Shown here: piece by piece, positions 43,859 through 52,869 of the stretch
Numbering within the stretch: position 1 is the first letter of the stretch
Layout of the letters: the number at the start of each line of letters is the position of its first letter
Assembly (NCBI RefSeq): GCF_000445105.1
Contig: NZ_ATDP01000092.1
Coordinates: 62,001-126,000 of the forward strand
Direction: 5' to 3'
Origin: Sphingobium lactosutens DS20
GTDB lineage: Bacteria > Pseudomonadota > Alphaproteobacteria > Sphingomonadales > Sphingomonadaceae
DNA: 64,000 bases
Notes under the pieces: model-generated
Told to the model about the DNA's origin: nothing
The model's database searches: none
Seen by the model: the letters and a program-made list of their open reading frames with translations, nothing else
Made by a program: the position numbers and the translations under genes

Positions 43859-45373
43859 ATGGCGCTGGGGCCGCGCCTCGACATTCGCCAGAGCCAGTCT
43901 CTGGTGATGACGCCGCAATTGCAGCAGGCGATCAAGCTTCTGGCGCTGTCCAACCTGGAACTCGACGCCTTTGTCGCAAGCGAACTGGAAAAAAACCCGC
44001 TGCTCGACACCGGCGCGGATGATGCGCCCATCCCGGCCGACGGCATTGACCGCGCTGTCGAGGCCCCGGCGCTTGCGGCCGAAAGCGGGGCCAGCGACGA
44101 TCTGATCGCGCAGGGCCTTGGCGCGGCCGACAGCCCGCTGGACGTCGATCATGGTGCGGAAACCTTCATAGACGATGGTCCGGGCGACCGGATCGCGTCG
44201 GCAATGGGCGCCAGCGGCGGTGTGGAACCCCTTGGCGGCGGCTATGCCGACGATGCTCCCGATTTCGACAGCTTCGCTGCCCCCGATATCAGCTTGCAGG
44301 AGCATCTGATGGATCAGGCACGCGCCGCTTTGGCGGGGATGGACCTGTTGATCGCGTCGCAGCTGATCGGCCAGATCGACGAAGCGGGCTATCTGGAAGC
44401 GAACCTGCTGACGACCGCCCATGGCCTGGGCGTGCCGCTTCATCAGGTGGAGCGGGTGCTGGACGTCATCCATGGCTTTGATCCCACGGGCGTTGGCGCG
44501 CGATCGCTGGCCGAATGCCTGGCGCTGCAAGCGAAGGAGGCGGATCGCCACGATCCGTGCATGGCGCGGCTGCTCGTCAATCTGGACCTTTTGGCCAAGG
44601 GCGCGCTGCCCCAGCTGCGCCGCATCTGCGGTGTGGACGAAGAGGATATGGCCGACATGATCGCCGAATTGCGCGGCTATGATCCCAAGCCTGGCTTGCG
44701 CTTTTCCTCTTCCACCGCCGCGCCGGTGACGCCCGACCTCTTCATTCGCCCGGCCAGCGACGGCTGGGCGATAGAGATCAACAGCGCCACCCTGCCCCGC
44801 GTGCTGATCAACCGCAGCTATTATGTCGAACTGTCGACCGGCAAGCAGGACAAGGACAGCAAGGCCTGGCTCGCCGACTGCCTGGCCAGCGCCAACTGGC
44901 TGGTGAAGGCGCTCGATCAGCGACAGAAGACGATCATCAAGGTGGCGAGCGAAATCCTGCGCCAGCAGGAGGGGTTCTTCCAAAAGGGCGTCGCGCATTT
45001 GAAGCCCCTGACGCTGAAGGCCGTGGCCGACGCGATCGGCATGCACGAAAGCACCGTCAGCCGCGTCACAACGAACAAATATCTTTCCTGCCCGCGCGGG
45101 CTGTACGAACTCAAATATTTCTTCACCAGCGGCGTGGCGGCCTCGAGCGGCGACGGCGCGGTGTCGGCCGAAGCGGTCAAAAGCCACATCAAGGCGCTGA
45201 TTTCCGCCGAAGACCCGCAGGCGATCCTGTCCGACGACACGCTGGTCGACATGCTGCGGGCAAAGGGCATGGACATTGCCCGCCGCACGGTAGCCAAATA
45301 TCGCGAAGCCATGGGCATCGGATCGTCTGTGCAGCGCCGCCGGCAAAAGGCGCTCAAAGGCAAGGCCGCCTGA
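43859..45373 (+). CDS. rpoN: RNA polymerase sigma-54 factor
   Basis: 504 residues. Region I is Gln/Leu-rich (RQSQSLVMTPQLQQAIKLL). An acidic region II (about 55-140) precedes the core-binding domain. The HTH (LKAVADAIGMHESTVSRVTTN) and the RpoN box ARRTVAKYRE (474-483) contact the -12 and -24 elements. A matching promoter lies upstream of glnK in this window (55728-55744), tying this factor to nitrogen control. Confidence 0.97.
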   Translation: MALGPRLDIRQSQSLVMTPQLQQAIKLLALSNLELDAFVASELEKNPLLDTGADDAPIPADGIDRAVEAPALAAESGASDDLIAQGLGAADSPLDVDHGAETFIDDGPGDRIASAMGASGGVEPLGGGYADDAPDFDSFAAPDISLQEHLMDQARAALAGMDLLIASQLIGQIDEAGYLEANLLTTAHGLGVPLHQVERVLDVIHGFDPTGVGARSLAECLALQAKEADRHDPCMARLLVNLDLLAKGALPQLRRICGVDEEDMADMIAELRGYDPKPGLRFSSSTAAPVTPDLFIRPASDGWAIEINSATLPRVLINRSYYVELSTGKQDKDSKAWLADCLASANWLVKALDQRQKTIIKVASEILRQQEGFFQKGVAHLKPLTLKAVADAIGMHESTVSRVTTNKYLSCPRGLYELKYFFTSGVAASSGDGAVSAEAVKSHIKALISAEDPQAILSDDTLVDMLRAKGMDIARRTVAKYREAMGIGSSVQRRRQKALKGKAA

Positions 45374-45471
45374 CCATTTCCTGAGAGCTCGCGCCCGCGC
45401 CCGGCGGACATTCCGGCCTTCCCCCGCGCTGCGCTCTAGCCCTTGCCTTCCCCAGTCGCTAAGGCCGCGCC

Positions 45472-47244
45472 ATGGCGCGCGACATCCCCACGCTTCTCCA
45501 CGATATTTTCGGGTTCACCGCCTTTCGCGGAGTTCAGGAACAGGTGGTGGATCGCGTCATGGCGGGCCGCCCGACACTGGCCATCATGCCCACGGGTGCG
45601 GGCAAATCGCTTTGCTACCAGCTTCCCGCCGCCGCGCTGGATGGCTGCTGCATCGTCGTGTCACCGCTTATCGCCCTGATGCACGACCAGCTGCGCGCCG
45701 CCAATGCGGTGGGCCTGCGCGCCGCCAGCCTGACCAGCGTGGACCAAGACTGGCGCGAAACCCAGGACCGGTTGCGCGGTGGCGATCTTGACCTGCTCTA
45801 TGTCGCGCCCGAACGCGCCAGCCAGGAAAATTTCCGCAACCTGCTCCGTTCGGCAAAGATCGCGCTTTTCGCGATCGACGAAGCCCATTGCGTGTCCGAA
45901 TGGGGCCATGATTTCCGACCGGACTATCGGCTGCTGCGGCCGTTGCTCGACGAATTTCCCCACGTCCCGCGCCTTGCCCTCACCGCGACGGCGGACGCGC
46001 ATACCCGCGCCGACATTCTGGTCCAGCTCGGCATTCCCGAAGACGGCCTCATCATCTCGGGCTTCGACCGGCCCAATATCCGCTACGCCGTCCACCCACG
46101 CGAGGGGCTGACGCGCCAGCTGGCCGACCTTCTCGCCCAGCACCCCGGCCCCGGCGTCGTCTATGCCCAGACCCGCGCCGCGACCGAAAAACTCGCCGAG
46201 ACGCTGGGGCGCGGCGGGCGAGCCGTGCGCGCCTATCATGCCGGCATGGACCCGGCGACCCGCGCCGCCAACCAGGCCGCCTTCATCGCCAGCGAGGATA
46301 TGGTAATGGTCGCCACCGTCGCCTTTGGCATGGGCATCGACAAGCCCGACGTGCGCTTCGTCGCGCATGCCGGCCTGCCCAAGTCGATCGAGGGCTATTA
46401 TCAGGAATCGGGCCGCGCCGGTCGCGATGGCGAACCAGCGGTCGCGCATCTTTTCTGGGGGGCGGAGGATTTCGCCCGCGCCCGGATGCGGATCGCCGAA
46501 CTCGAACCCGCCCGCCAGCAGGGGGAGCGCACCCGCATCGCCGCGCTGGGCGCGCTCGTCGAAACCGCCACCTGCCGCCGCGCCATCCTACTGCGCCACT
46601 TCGGCGAAAGCCCGCCGCCGACCTGCGGCAATTGCGACAATTGCCTCGTCCCCCCCGCCAGCATCGACGCCACCCAAACAGCGCGCAAATATCTTTCCGC
46701 CGTCTATCGCACCGGGCAGAGCTTCGGCGCGGGCCATATCGAGGCGGTGCTGACCGGCGCCCCCAACGACAAGGTGCGCGAGCGCGGGCATGACCGCATC
46801 TCGGTCCACGGCATCGTCGATGGCGAGGAAACCGCGCTGCTCCGCCCGGTCTCGCGCGCGCTGCTGGTCCGCGACGCGCTGGAGACGACCGAGCATGGCG
46901 GCCTGATGCTTGGCCCCAACGCGCGGCCCATCCTGCGCGGCGAGGAGGAGGTCCGCATCCTCCTGCCCCCCAAACGCGAAAAGCGCCGCCGCAACGCCCG
47001 TTCAGGCGGCGACGCCAACCCCGTCGGCGATCCGCTGTTCGATGCCCTGCGAGCCTGCCGCCGCGAACTGGCGCAGGAGGCGGGCGTGCCGCCCTATGTC
47101 ATCTTCCACGATTCGACCCTGCGCGAAATGGCCGAACAGCGCCCGTCGAGCATCCGCGACATGAGCCACATCAGCGGCGTCGGCCAGAAAAAGCTCGACG
47201 CCTGGGGCGACGCGTTTCTCGCGGCGATCCGGCCGTTTTTGTGA
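45472..47244 (+). CDS. recQ: ATP-dependent DNA helicase RecQ
   Basis: 590 residues. Helicase motif I MPTGAGKS (39-46), DEAH box (136-139) with the RecQ aromatic loop HCVSEWGHDFRPDY, and motif VI QESGRAGRDGEP are present. A four-Cys zinc site (C in TCRRAILLRHFGE, then CGNCDNC) and a C-terminal HRDC-like domain (RELAQEAGVPPYVIFHDSTLR in parts) follow. It unwinds forked and gapped DNA in recombination repair. It runs in the same direction as rpoN 98 bases downstream. Confidence 0.95.
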   Translation: MARDIPTLLHDIFGFTAFRGVQEQVVDRVMAGRPTLAIMPTGAGKSLCYQLPAAALDGCCIVVSPLIALMHDQLRAANAVGLRAASLTSVDQDWRETQDRLRGGDLDLLYVAPERASQENFRNLLRSAKIALFAIDEAHCVSEWGHDFRPDYRLLRPLLDEFPHVPRLALTATADAHTRADILVQLGIPEDGLIISGFDRPNIRYAVHPREGLTRQLADLLAQHPGPGVVYAQTRAATEKLAETLGRGGRAVRAYHAGMDPATRAANQAAFIASEDMVMVATVAFGMGIDKPDVRFVAHAGLPKSIEGYYQESGRAGRDGEPAVAHLFWGAEDFARARMRIAELEPARQQGERTRIAALGALVETATCRRAILLRHFGESPPPTCGNCDNCLVPPASIDATQTARKYLSAVYRTGQSFGAGHIEAVLTGAPNDKVRERGHDRISVHGIVDGEETALLRPVSRALLVRDALETTEHGGLMLGPNARPILRGEEEVRILLPPKREKRRRNARSGGDANPVGDPLFDALRACRRELAQEAGVPPYVIFHDSTLREMAEQRPSSIRDMSHISGVGQKKLDAWGDAFLAAIRPFL

Positions 47245-47291
47245 GGGGGGCCGCAAAGGGGGAAGGTGGACTCCCGTTGGCGATCACAAAT

Positions 47292-47705
47292 TCAATCCGC
47301 GCAGAAACGATCCTGAACTCGGCCGTCTACGACAGTGGCGCGGCATCCGGAGGGATCAGAAGTCCACTGACATTGTCCTGACACCTTCGCTCCGATGTCC
47401 GGCATTCGAGATGGCTGAACCCGGCCATGGCGCCTAGACTTATTCGTCAGAGGCGGAGGTCGGGTATCATCCCAGTATCGACACTCACCTTCGCAGTCGG
47501 ACGGTCCGGTGCATCTTTTACCTCGGTCAGGAAAGTTTCTTATACAAGCCTCAGCTTGTGTAAGCCCGACCTTTACCACCGATCCACCCTTCGCCAAACA
47601 GGCCTCGACTGCTTTCGGAGCAAGCTTTAACTTGGTTGCAGGGTAAGCAACGCTCCCTGCTGTCATCAAAGTTAAAGTTACGAGACCTGCGAGTGCGCGT
47701 AGCAT
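47292..47705 (-). CDS. Hypothetical secreted Cys-rich protein
   Basis: 137 residues. A signal peptide (LRALAGLVTLTLMTAGSVA) is followed by a small domain with eight cysteines (36, 54, 65, 71, 75, 112, 121, 135), enough for four disulfides. The KRCTGPSDCEGECR segment resembles a small family of exported proteins with a C-x5-C-x3-C core. Function is unknown. No strong ribosome site precedes ATG 47705. It converges with recQ and is divergent from the DUF442 gene. Base composition is slightly lower in G+C than its neighbours. Confidence 0.65.
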   Translation of the reverse strand: MLRALAGLVTLTLMTAGSVAYPATKLKLAPKAVEACLAKGGSVVKVGLTQAEACIRNFPDRGKRCTGPSDCEGECRYWDDTRPPPLTNKSRRHGRVQPSRMPDIGAKVSGQCQWTSDPSGCRATVVDGRVQDRFCAD

Positions 47706-47837
47706 CCAATATAAATGAACAAATGGCGGCTGAAGAACAAGCTTTGATCACTATGCCGCATTCTCAGTCGTATCGCACACTCCCCCCTTGCAACCCCGCC
47801 CGCCGCGTCGCATGGCTCAGCCGCAAAGGAGACGCCC

Positions 47838-48266
47838 ATGTTCCGCCCATTGACCGACCGCATCCTCGTATCCCCGCAGATCAGCATCGCGGACGTCGCT
47901 CAGGCGAAGGCGCAGGGCGTCACCCTCATCGTCAACAACCGCCCCGACGATGAGGAGCCGGGGCAGGTCAACGGCGCGGAGATCGAGGCAGCGGCGAAGG
48001 ACGCCGGCATCGCCTATGTCGCCGTGCCGGTCGCCCATGGCGGCTTTGCCCCCTGGCAGCTTGATGGCATGGCGCAGGCGCTCGACCAGACCGGCGATGG
48101 CAAGATGCTGGCCTATTGCCGGTCGGGCACGCGCAGCACGCTGCTCTGGGCGCTGACCCGCGCGCGGGCGGGCGATCATCCCGACGTTCTGGCGGCGCAG
48201 GCGGCCGCGGCAGGCTATGACATCAGCCCGGTGCGCCAGATCATGGACGCGCTCAAGCCGCAATAA
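47838..48266 (+). CDS. TIGR01244/DUF442 sulfurtransferase- or phosphatase-like protein
   Basis: 142 residues of the dual-specificity-phosphatase-like fold, with active-site loop AYCRSGTRST (Cys, Arg). The N-terminal FRPLTDRILVSPQISIADV and NNRPDDEE are typical of the domain fused to Blh-type persulfide dioxygenase hydrolases. It may act in sulfide/persulfide metabolism. AAGGAG precedes ATG 47838. It converges with dmeF, with nine bases between the stops. Confidence 0.88.
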   Translation: MFRPLTDRILVSPQISIADVAQAKAQGVTLIVNNRPDDEEPGQVNGAEIEAAAKDAGIAYVAVPVAHGGFAPWQLDGMAQALDQTGDGKMLAYCRSGTRSTLLWALTRARAGDHPDVLAAQAAAAGYDISPVRQIMDALKPQ

Positions 48267-48275
48267 GCGGGCGGT

Positions 48276-49256
48276 TCATCCGCACTCCACCGTAACATGC
48301 TCCATGCGCGGCAGCGCCTTGATCCGCGCGCGCACCGCTGCGCCATCGGCGCCCGGCGCAAGGCTCAGGATCGCGGCATGGGCATGCGGGCCGATCCGCC
48401 AGACATGCAGGTCGCGGATTATCGCCCCTTCGGCCTCTGCCTCCAGCCGCAGCCGCGCCATCAGCGCCGGCTCGGCGGTATCGAGCAGGATCGCGGCCGT
48501 GTCCTGCATCAGCCCCCAGGCCCAGCGGGCAATGACCACCGCGCCCAGCAGGCCGACCGCCGGGTCCAGCCACCACCAACCCATATAGCGCCCGGCCAGT
48601 AGCGCCGCGATCGCCAGCACCGAGGTCAGCGCATCGGTCAGCACATGGATATAGGCCGCGCGCATATTATTGTCCGCATGGACATGGCCGTGCGCGTCCC
48701 CATCGGCATGGCTATGGTCATGCCCCAGCAGCAGCGCGCTCGCGATGTTGATGACCAGGCCGATGACCGCCACCAGCGTCGCTTCGCCGAACGCCACCTG
48801 CACCGGCTCAAAGAAGCGCAGCATCGATTCGACCGCGATGAACAGGGCGGTGACGCCCAGCAGCAAAGCGGACGCGAAACCCGACAGGTCGCCAACCTTG
48901 CCCGTGCCAAAGGTGAAGCGCGGATTGCGGGCGTGGCGGCGTGCATAGCCATAGGCCGCCGCCGCCACCGCCAGCGCGCCGGCATGGGTCGCCATGTGAA
49001 ATCCATCGGCCAGCAACGCCATCGATCCTGTGAGCCAGCCGAAGGCAATCTCCACCACCATCGTCGCGGCGGTCAGCCACACCACCCACATGGTGCGCCG
49101 CGCGTTACGATCATGCCCCGCGCTCAGATAAATATGGTCGAAATAATGGCTTTCCTCCGCCTCCCCCGGCGTCGCGGTGGGCAGAGGCGGCGGCGCGTCA
49201 TGATCATGTGCGTGGTCATGGTGATGGTCGTGATGGTGATCGCCGTGCATCATCAT
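48276..49256 (-). CDS. dmeF: Co(II)/Ni(II) efflux transporter DmeF, CDF family
   Basis: 326 residues with six membrane segments. The His/Asp-rich N-terminus (MMMHGDHHHDHHHDHAHDHD) and a second His-rich loop (LGHDHSHADGDAHGHVHAD) bind metal. HDRNARRTMWVV, LLADGFHMATHAGALAVAA and RFTFGTGKVGDLSGF are closely like DmeF of other proteobacteria. The first of three consecutive ATG codons overlaps the stop of the upstream repressor (ATGA), so the two form one operon regulated by metal. Confidence 0.92.
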   Translation of the reverse strand: MMMHGDHHHDHHHDHAHDHDAPPPLPTATPGEAEESHYFDHIYLSAGHDRNARRTMWVVWLTAATMVVEIAFGWLTGSMALLADGFHMATHAGALAVAAAAYGYARRHARNPRFTFGTGKVGDLSGFASALLLGVTALFIAVESMLRFFEPVQVAFGEATLVAVIGLVINIASALLLGHDHSHADGDAHGHVHADNNMRAAYIHVLTDALTSVLAIAALLAGRYMGWWWLDPAVGLLGAVVIARWAWGLMQDTAAILLDTAEPALMARLRLEAEAEGAIIRDLHVWRIGPHAHAAILSLAPGADGAAVRARIKALPRMEHVTVECG

Positions 49257-49525
49257 TTCCCGTAGCGGCGGATAAGCGCCAGCATCTCTTCGGCCGCCGC
49301 CGCGCGGGCAGCGTCGCTCAGCCCCGGTCGCGCGACATGCGCGCGCATATGCTGTTCGATCAGTTCTTCCATCAAACTGCCGACGGCGCCGCGGACGGAC
49401 GCGACCAGCTGCAACGTCTGCGAACAATCGGCGTCGCCCGCCAATTGCCGCTCGACAGCCGCGACCTGACCCGCAATCCGACGCGTCCGCGCAAGCAGCT
49501 TTTCCCTGTCTTCCACAATATGCAT
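49253..49525 (-). CDS. dmeR: RcnR/FrmR-family nickel/cobalt-sensing repressor (DmeR type)
   Basis: 90 residues, all-helical DUF156 fold. Predicted metal ligands H2, C34, H59 and H63 align one-for-one with H3, C35, H60 and H64 of E. coli RcnR, so Ni/Co sensing is likely rather than Cu (CsoR) or formaldehyde (FrmR). Metal binding should release it from a G/C-tract operator; a TATA-C6-TATA element sits directly upstream of the start. It is the first gene of the dmeR-dmeF operon and is divergent from crtY. Confidence 0.88.
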   Translation of the reverse strand: MHIVEDREKLLARTRRIAGQVAAVERQLAGDADCSQTLQLVASVRGAVGSLMEELIEQHMRAHVARPGLSDAARAAAAEEMLALIRRYGK

Positions 49526-49527
49526 AC

Positions 49528-49546
49528 TATACCCCCCTATATTATA
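49528..49546 (-). promoter_or_regulatory. dmeRF promoter and G-tract operator TATA-C6-TATA
   Basis: The symmetric TATACCCCCCTATA (49528-49541) matches the RcnR/CsoR operator form, a run of G flanked by inverted A/T. On the minus strand a perfect -10 TATAAT (49541-49546) abuts it, and the same G-run (AGGGGGG) lies six bases before the dmeR ATG and can act as its ribosome site. Confidence 0.65.
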
Positions 49547-49613
49547 TCCGCTTTTGCGACAAGGGGCGGAAGGGACGCTATCGCAGCCGCGCTCCAGCCC
49601 CTATGAGGGGCCT

Positions 49614-50759
49614 ATGCATTCCATCGACTGTGACCTCGCAATCATCGGCGGCGGCCTTGCCGGCGGCCTGGCTGCGCTCGCGCTGGCCGCCCTGAGGCCG
49701 GAACTTCGCGTGCTGCTGATCGAACGCGACGCAGAGCCGGGAGGCAATCATATCTGGTCTTTCTTCGACGGCGACGTCGCCCCGCAGGATCGCTGGCTGG
49801 TGGACCCCATGGTCGCCCATCGCTGGGCACAGGGCCATGCCGTCGTCTTCCCGGGTTTCAAGCGCGACCTGGCCACCCCTTATAACAGCCTGACTTCCGT
49901 CGCCTTCGCTGTCCATCTACGCAAGATGCTGGGCGATCGGCTGCTCGCGGGAGCGACGGTTCAAACCCTTGCGCCCGATCATGTCACGCTGGTCGATGGC
50001 CGCACGATCCATGCACAGGCGGTGCTCGACGCACGCGGGCCAGGCGACCTGGCCGCGCTGCGCTGCGGATGGCAGAAATTCGTCGGGCACGCGCTACGCT
50101 GCGCTGCGCCGCACGGCGTCGCACGGCCCGTCATCATGGACGCCAGCGTCGATCAAATGGACGGCTACCGCTTCGTCTACCTGCTCCCCTGGGATGATCG
50201 CACCATCTTCGTCGAAGACACTTATTATAGCGACACGCCCGATCTCGACGGCACAGCGCTGGACGATCGCATCGCCGCCTATGCCAAAGCGAAGGGATGG
50301 GCCGCCCAGAGCATCCATCGGGAAGACGGCGTGCTTCCGGTCGTCCATGGCGGCGATTTTGATCGCTACTGGCCGGCATCCGACCCCGTCGCGCGCGCGG
50401 GCGTGCGCGCCGGCCTGTTCCAGCCAATGACCGGCTATTCCTTGCCCGACGCCGTCCGCTTCGCGCTCTGGCTGGCCCGTCAACCGCTGGACGGCCTGCC
50501 TGCCGCCACTCGCGCCTATGCCAAGGCGCATTGGCGAGATGGCAGCTATTACCGCATGTTGGGCAAGATGCTGTTCGGCGCAGCCCGGCCCGAGGAGCGC
50601 TGGCGGATATTCTCGCGCTTCTACCGCCTCAGCCCCGCGCTCATCCAGAGATTCTATGCCGGCCAGTCAACCATGGCTGACCGTTTGCGCATCTTGTGCG
50701 GCAAGCCGCCCGTCCCCATAAGGAGCGCCATGCGCACCTTGCTGAACCCGCCCGCCTGA
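49614..50759 (+). CDS. crtY: Lycopene beta-cyclase
   Basis: 381 residues. FAD site DLAIIGGGLAGGLAA at the N-terminus, then ERDAEPGGNHIWSFFD and YRFVYLLPWDDRTIFVEDTYYSD with the conserved cyclase motif, and FQPMTGYSLPDAVRFA near the C-terminus. It closes both ends of lycopene to beta-carotene, precursor of nostoxanthin- or astaxanthin-type pigments in sphingomonads. GAGGGG precedes ATG 49614. The crtI start overlaps the stop (TGATG). Bears the operon promoter in the 88-base gap from dmeR. Confidence 0.95.
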   Translation: MHSIDCDLAIIGGGLAGGLAALALAALRPELRVLLIERDAEPGGNHIWSFFDGDVAPQDRWLVDPMVAHRWAQGHAVVFPGFKRDLATPYNSLTSVAFAVHLRKMLGDRLLAGATVQTLAPDHVTLVDGRTIHAQAVLDARGPGDLAALRCGWQKFVGHALRCAAPHGVARPVIMDASVDQMDGYRFVYLLPWDDRTIFVEDTYYSDTPDLDGTALDDRIAAYAKAKGWAAQSIHREDGVLPVVHGGDFDRYWPASDPVARAGVRAGLFQPMTGYSLPDAVRFALWLARQPLDGLPAATRAYAKAHWRDGSYYRMLGKMLFGAARPEERWRIFSRFYRLSPALIQRFYAGQSTMADRLRILCGKPPVPIRSAMRTLLNPPA

Positions 50760-52246
50760 TGTCCCGAACCGCGATCGTCATCGGTGCGGGCTTTGGCGGC
50801 CTCGCCCTTGCCATCCGCCTCCAGTCGGCCGGCGTCCAGACCACCTTGGTGGAAGCGCGCGATCGCCCAGGCGGCCGCGCCTATATGTGGGAAAAGGCCG
50901 GCTTCACTTTCGACGCGGGGCCGACCGTCATCACCGATCCCGATTGCCTTGCCGAACTCTGGCGGCTGTCGGGCCATGACATGGCGCAGGACGTCACGCT
51001 GATGCCGGTGTCCCCTTTCTATCGGCTTAACTGGCGCGACGGTACCAATTTCGATTATTCCAACGACGAACCCGCGCTTCGGGCCGAGATCGCCAAGCTC
51101 GATCCGGGCGATGTCGCTGGCTATGAGCGCTTCTGCGATTATGCCGCCGGTGTGTATGAAGAGGGCTATCGCAAGCTTGGCCATGTTGCCTTCCTCGATT
51201 TCGCGTCGATGGTGAAGGCTGCGCCTGCGCTCGCCAAGCATCAGGCCTGGCGATCGGTCTATTCGATCGTCGCGTCCTATGTGAAGAATGAGAAGCTGCG
51301 CGAGGCACTGTCCTTCCACACCCTGCTGGTCGGCGGCAATCCGATGAAAACCAGCTCGATCTATGCCCTCATCCACAAGCTGGAGAAAGACGGCGGGGTC
51401 TGGTTTGCGAAAGGCGGCACCAATCGCCTGGTGCAGGGCATGGCCACCCATTTCGAACGGCTGGGCGGCATGCTTCGCCTGGGTGATCCGGTCACGCGGA
51501 TCGAAACCTATGGCGACAAGGCAACGGCGGTGCACACCGCATCGGGCTGGCGCGGCGAGGCCGATGCGGTCGCCTCCAACGCTGACCTTATGCACAGCTA
51601 TCGCGACTTGCTCGCCCATCATCCGCGCGGGCAGAAGCAGGGCGAAAAGCTGGCGGCGAAGCGCTGGTCGCCCAGCCTGTTCGTGCTGCATTTCGGGATC
51701 AAGGGCAGCTGGCCGGGCATCCCGCATCATATGATCCTGTTTGGTCCGCGCTACGAAGGGTTGCTGACCGATATTTACGATCATGGCGTGCTGCCGCAGG
51801 ATTTCTCGCTCTATCTGCACCACCCGACCGTCACCGATCCCTCGATGGCGCCCGATGGCCATTCGACTTTTTACGCCCTCGCGCCGGTGCCCCATATGGG
51901 AAAACTGCCGATCGACTGGGATCAGTTCGGCGCGGCCTATTCCGAAAGGATATTGGACGAGATCCAGCATCGCCTGATCCCCGACATCCGATCGCGCATC
52001 GTCACCCAGTTCCACTATACGCCGCGTGACTTCGGCCGGGATCTTGCCGCCCATATGGGCAGCGCCTTCAGCCTGGAGCCCTTGCTGACCCAAAGCGCCT
52101 TCTTCCGCGCGCATAATCGCGACGATGTCATTCCCAACCTCTATCTGGTAGGGGCCGGCACCCATCCCGGCGCGGGCATCCCCGGCGTGGTGGGCAGCGC
52201 CAAGGCGACCGCCGCGCTGATGCTGGATGACTTGAGCAGGACCTAA
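50759..52246 (+). CDS. crtI: Phytoene desaturase
   Basis: 495 residues. The dinucleotide site AIVIGAGFGGLALAIRLQ and the CrtI signature near the C-terminus (NLYLVGAGTHPGAGIPGVVG in parts: LYLVGAGTHPG, AGIPGVVGSAK) are intact. It carries out the four desaturations from phytoene to lycopene. It begins one base inside the crtY stop and ends directly against the start of the LOG-family gene, so translation runs through the operon. Confidence 0.96.
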   Translation: MSRTAIVIGAGFGGLALAIRLQSAGVQTTLVEARDRPGGRAYMWEKAGFTFDAGPTVITDPDCLAELWRLSGHDMAQDVTLMPVSPFYRLNWRDGTNFDYSNDEPALRAEIAKLDPGDVAGYERFCDYAAGVYEEGYRKLGHVAFLDFASMVKAAPALAKHQAWRSVYSIVASYVKNEKLREALSFHTLLVGGNPMKTSSIYALIHKLEKDGGVWFAKGGTNRLVQGMATHFERLGGMLRLGDPVTRIETYGDKATAVHTASGWRGEADAVASNADLMHSYRDLLAHHPRGQKQGEKLAAKRWSPSLFVLHFGIKGSWPGIPHHMILFGPRYEGLLTDIYDHGVLPQDFSLYLHHPTVTDPSMAPDGHSTFYALAPVPHMGKLPIDWDQFGAAYSERILDEIQHRLIPDIRSRIVTQFHYTPRDFGRDLAAHMGSAFSLEPLLTQSAFFRAHNRDDVIPNLYLVGAGTHPGAGIPGVVGSAKATAALMLDDLSRT

Positions 52247-52828
52247 ATGAAAAGACTGGCAGTCTATTGCGGGTCGGCCACCCCGGCCGACCTCACCTTT
52301 ATCGACGCGGCGCGCCATGTCGGCCGCACATTGGCGCAGCGGGGCATCGGCGTCGTCTATGGCGGCGGAAGGCTGGGCCTGATGGGCGCGGTGGCGGACG
52401 CGGCGCTGGAGGCGGGCGGCGAAGTGATCGGGGTGATTCCCGAAGCGCTGGTCGGCGCGGAAGTCGCGCACAAGGGCTGCACGCAGCTGCACGTCGTCCA
52501 GACCATGCATCAGCGCAAGCAACTATTCACCGACCTGTCGGACGGGTTCGTGACCCTGCCCGGCGGCGTCGGCACGATGGATGAATTGTGGGAGGCGATC
52601 AGCTGGGCGCAGCTGGGCTATCATGATAAGCCCGTCGGCCTACTCAACGTCGCCGGCTTTTACGACCAGCTGATCGGCTTCAACCGCCAGATGGTGGACA
52701 GCGGCTTCATCCGGCCGCAGCATGCCGGCATTCTGGTCCATGAAAACAGTATCGAAGCGCTGGTCGATGCGATGGCGGCTTATCAGCCCCACGAAACAAT
52801 ATTCGCGATGAAGGCCGCGCGGCTGTAA
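52247..52828 (+). CDS. LOG-family protein (TIGR00730), nucleoside 5'-monophosphate phosphoribohydrolase-like
   Basis: 193 residues. VYGGGRLGLMGAVADAAL and the catalytic PGGVGTMDELWEAISWAQLG define the LOG family, which releases free cytokinin base or more generally cleaves nucleotide N-glycosidic bonds. The ATG abuts the crtI stop with no gap, and crtB follows after 41 bases, so the gene is embedded in the carotenoid operon. No direct link to pigment synthesis is known. No frame damage is seen. Confidence 0.92.
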   Translation: MKRLAVYCGSATPADLTFIDAARHVGRTLAQRGIGVVYGGGRLGLMGAVADAALEAGGEVIGVIPEALVGAEVAHKGCTQLHVVQTMHQRKQLFTDLSDGFVTLPGGVGTMDELWEAISWAQLGYHDKPVGLLNVAGFYDQLIGFNRQMVDSGFIRPQHAGILVHENSIEALVDAMAAYQPHETIFAMKAARL

Positions 52829-52869
52829 CCCCTCGACGCCGGCGATGCGCGCGGGCATGGGTTACGCCC

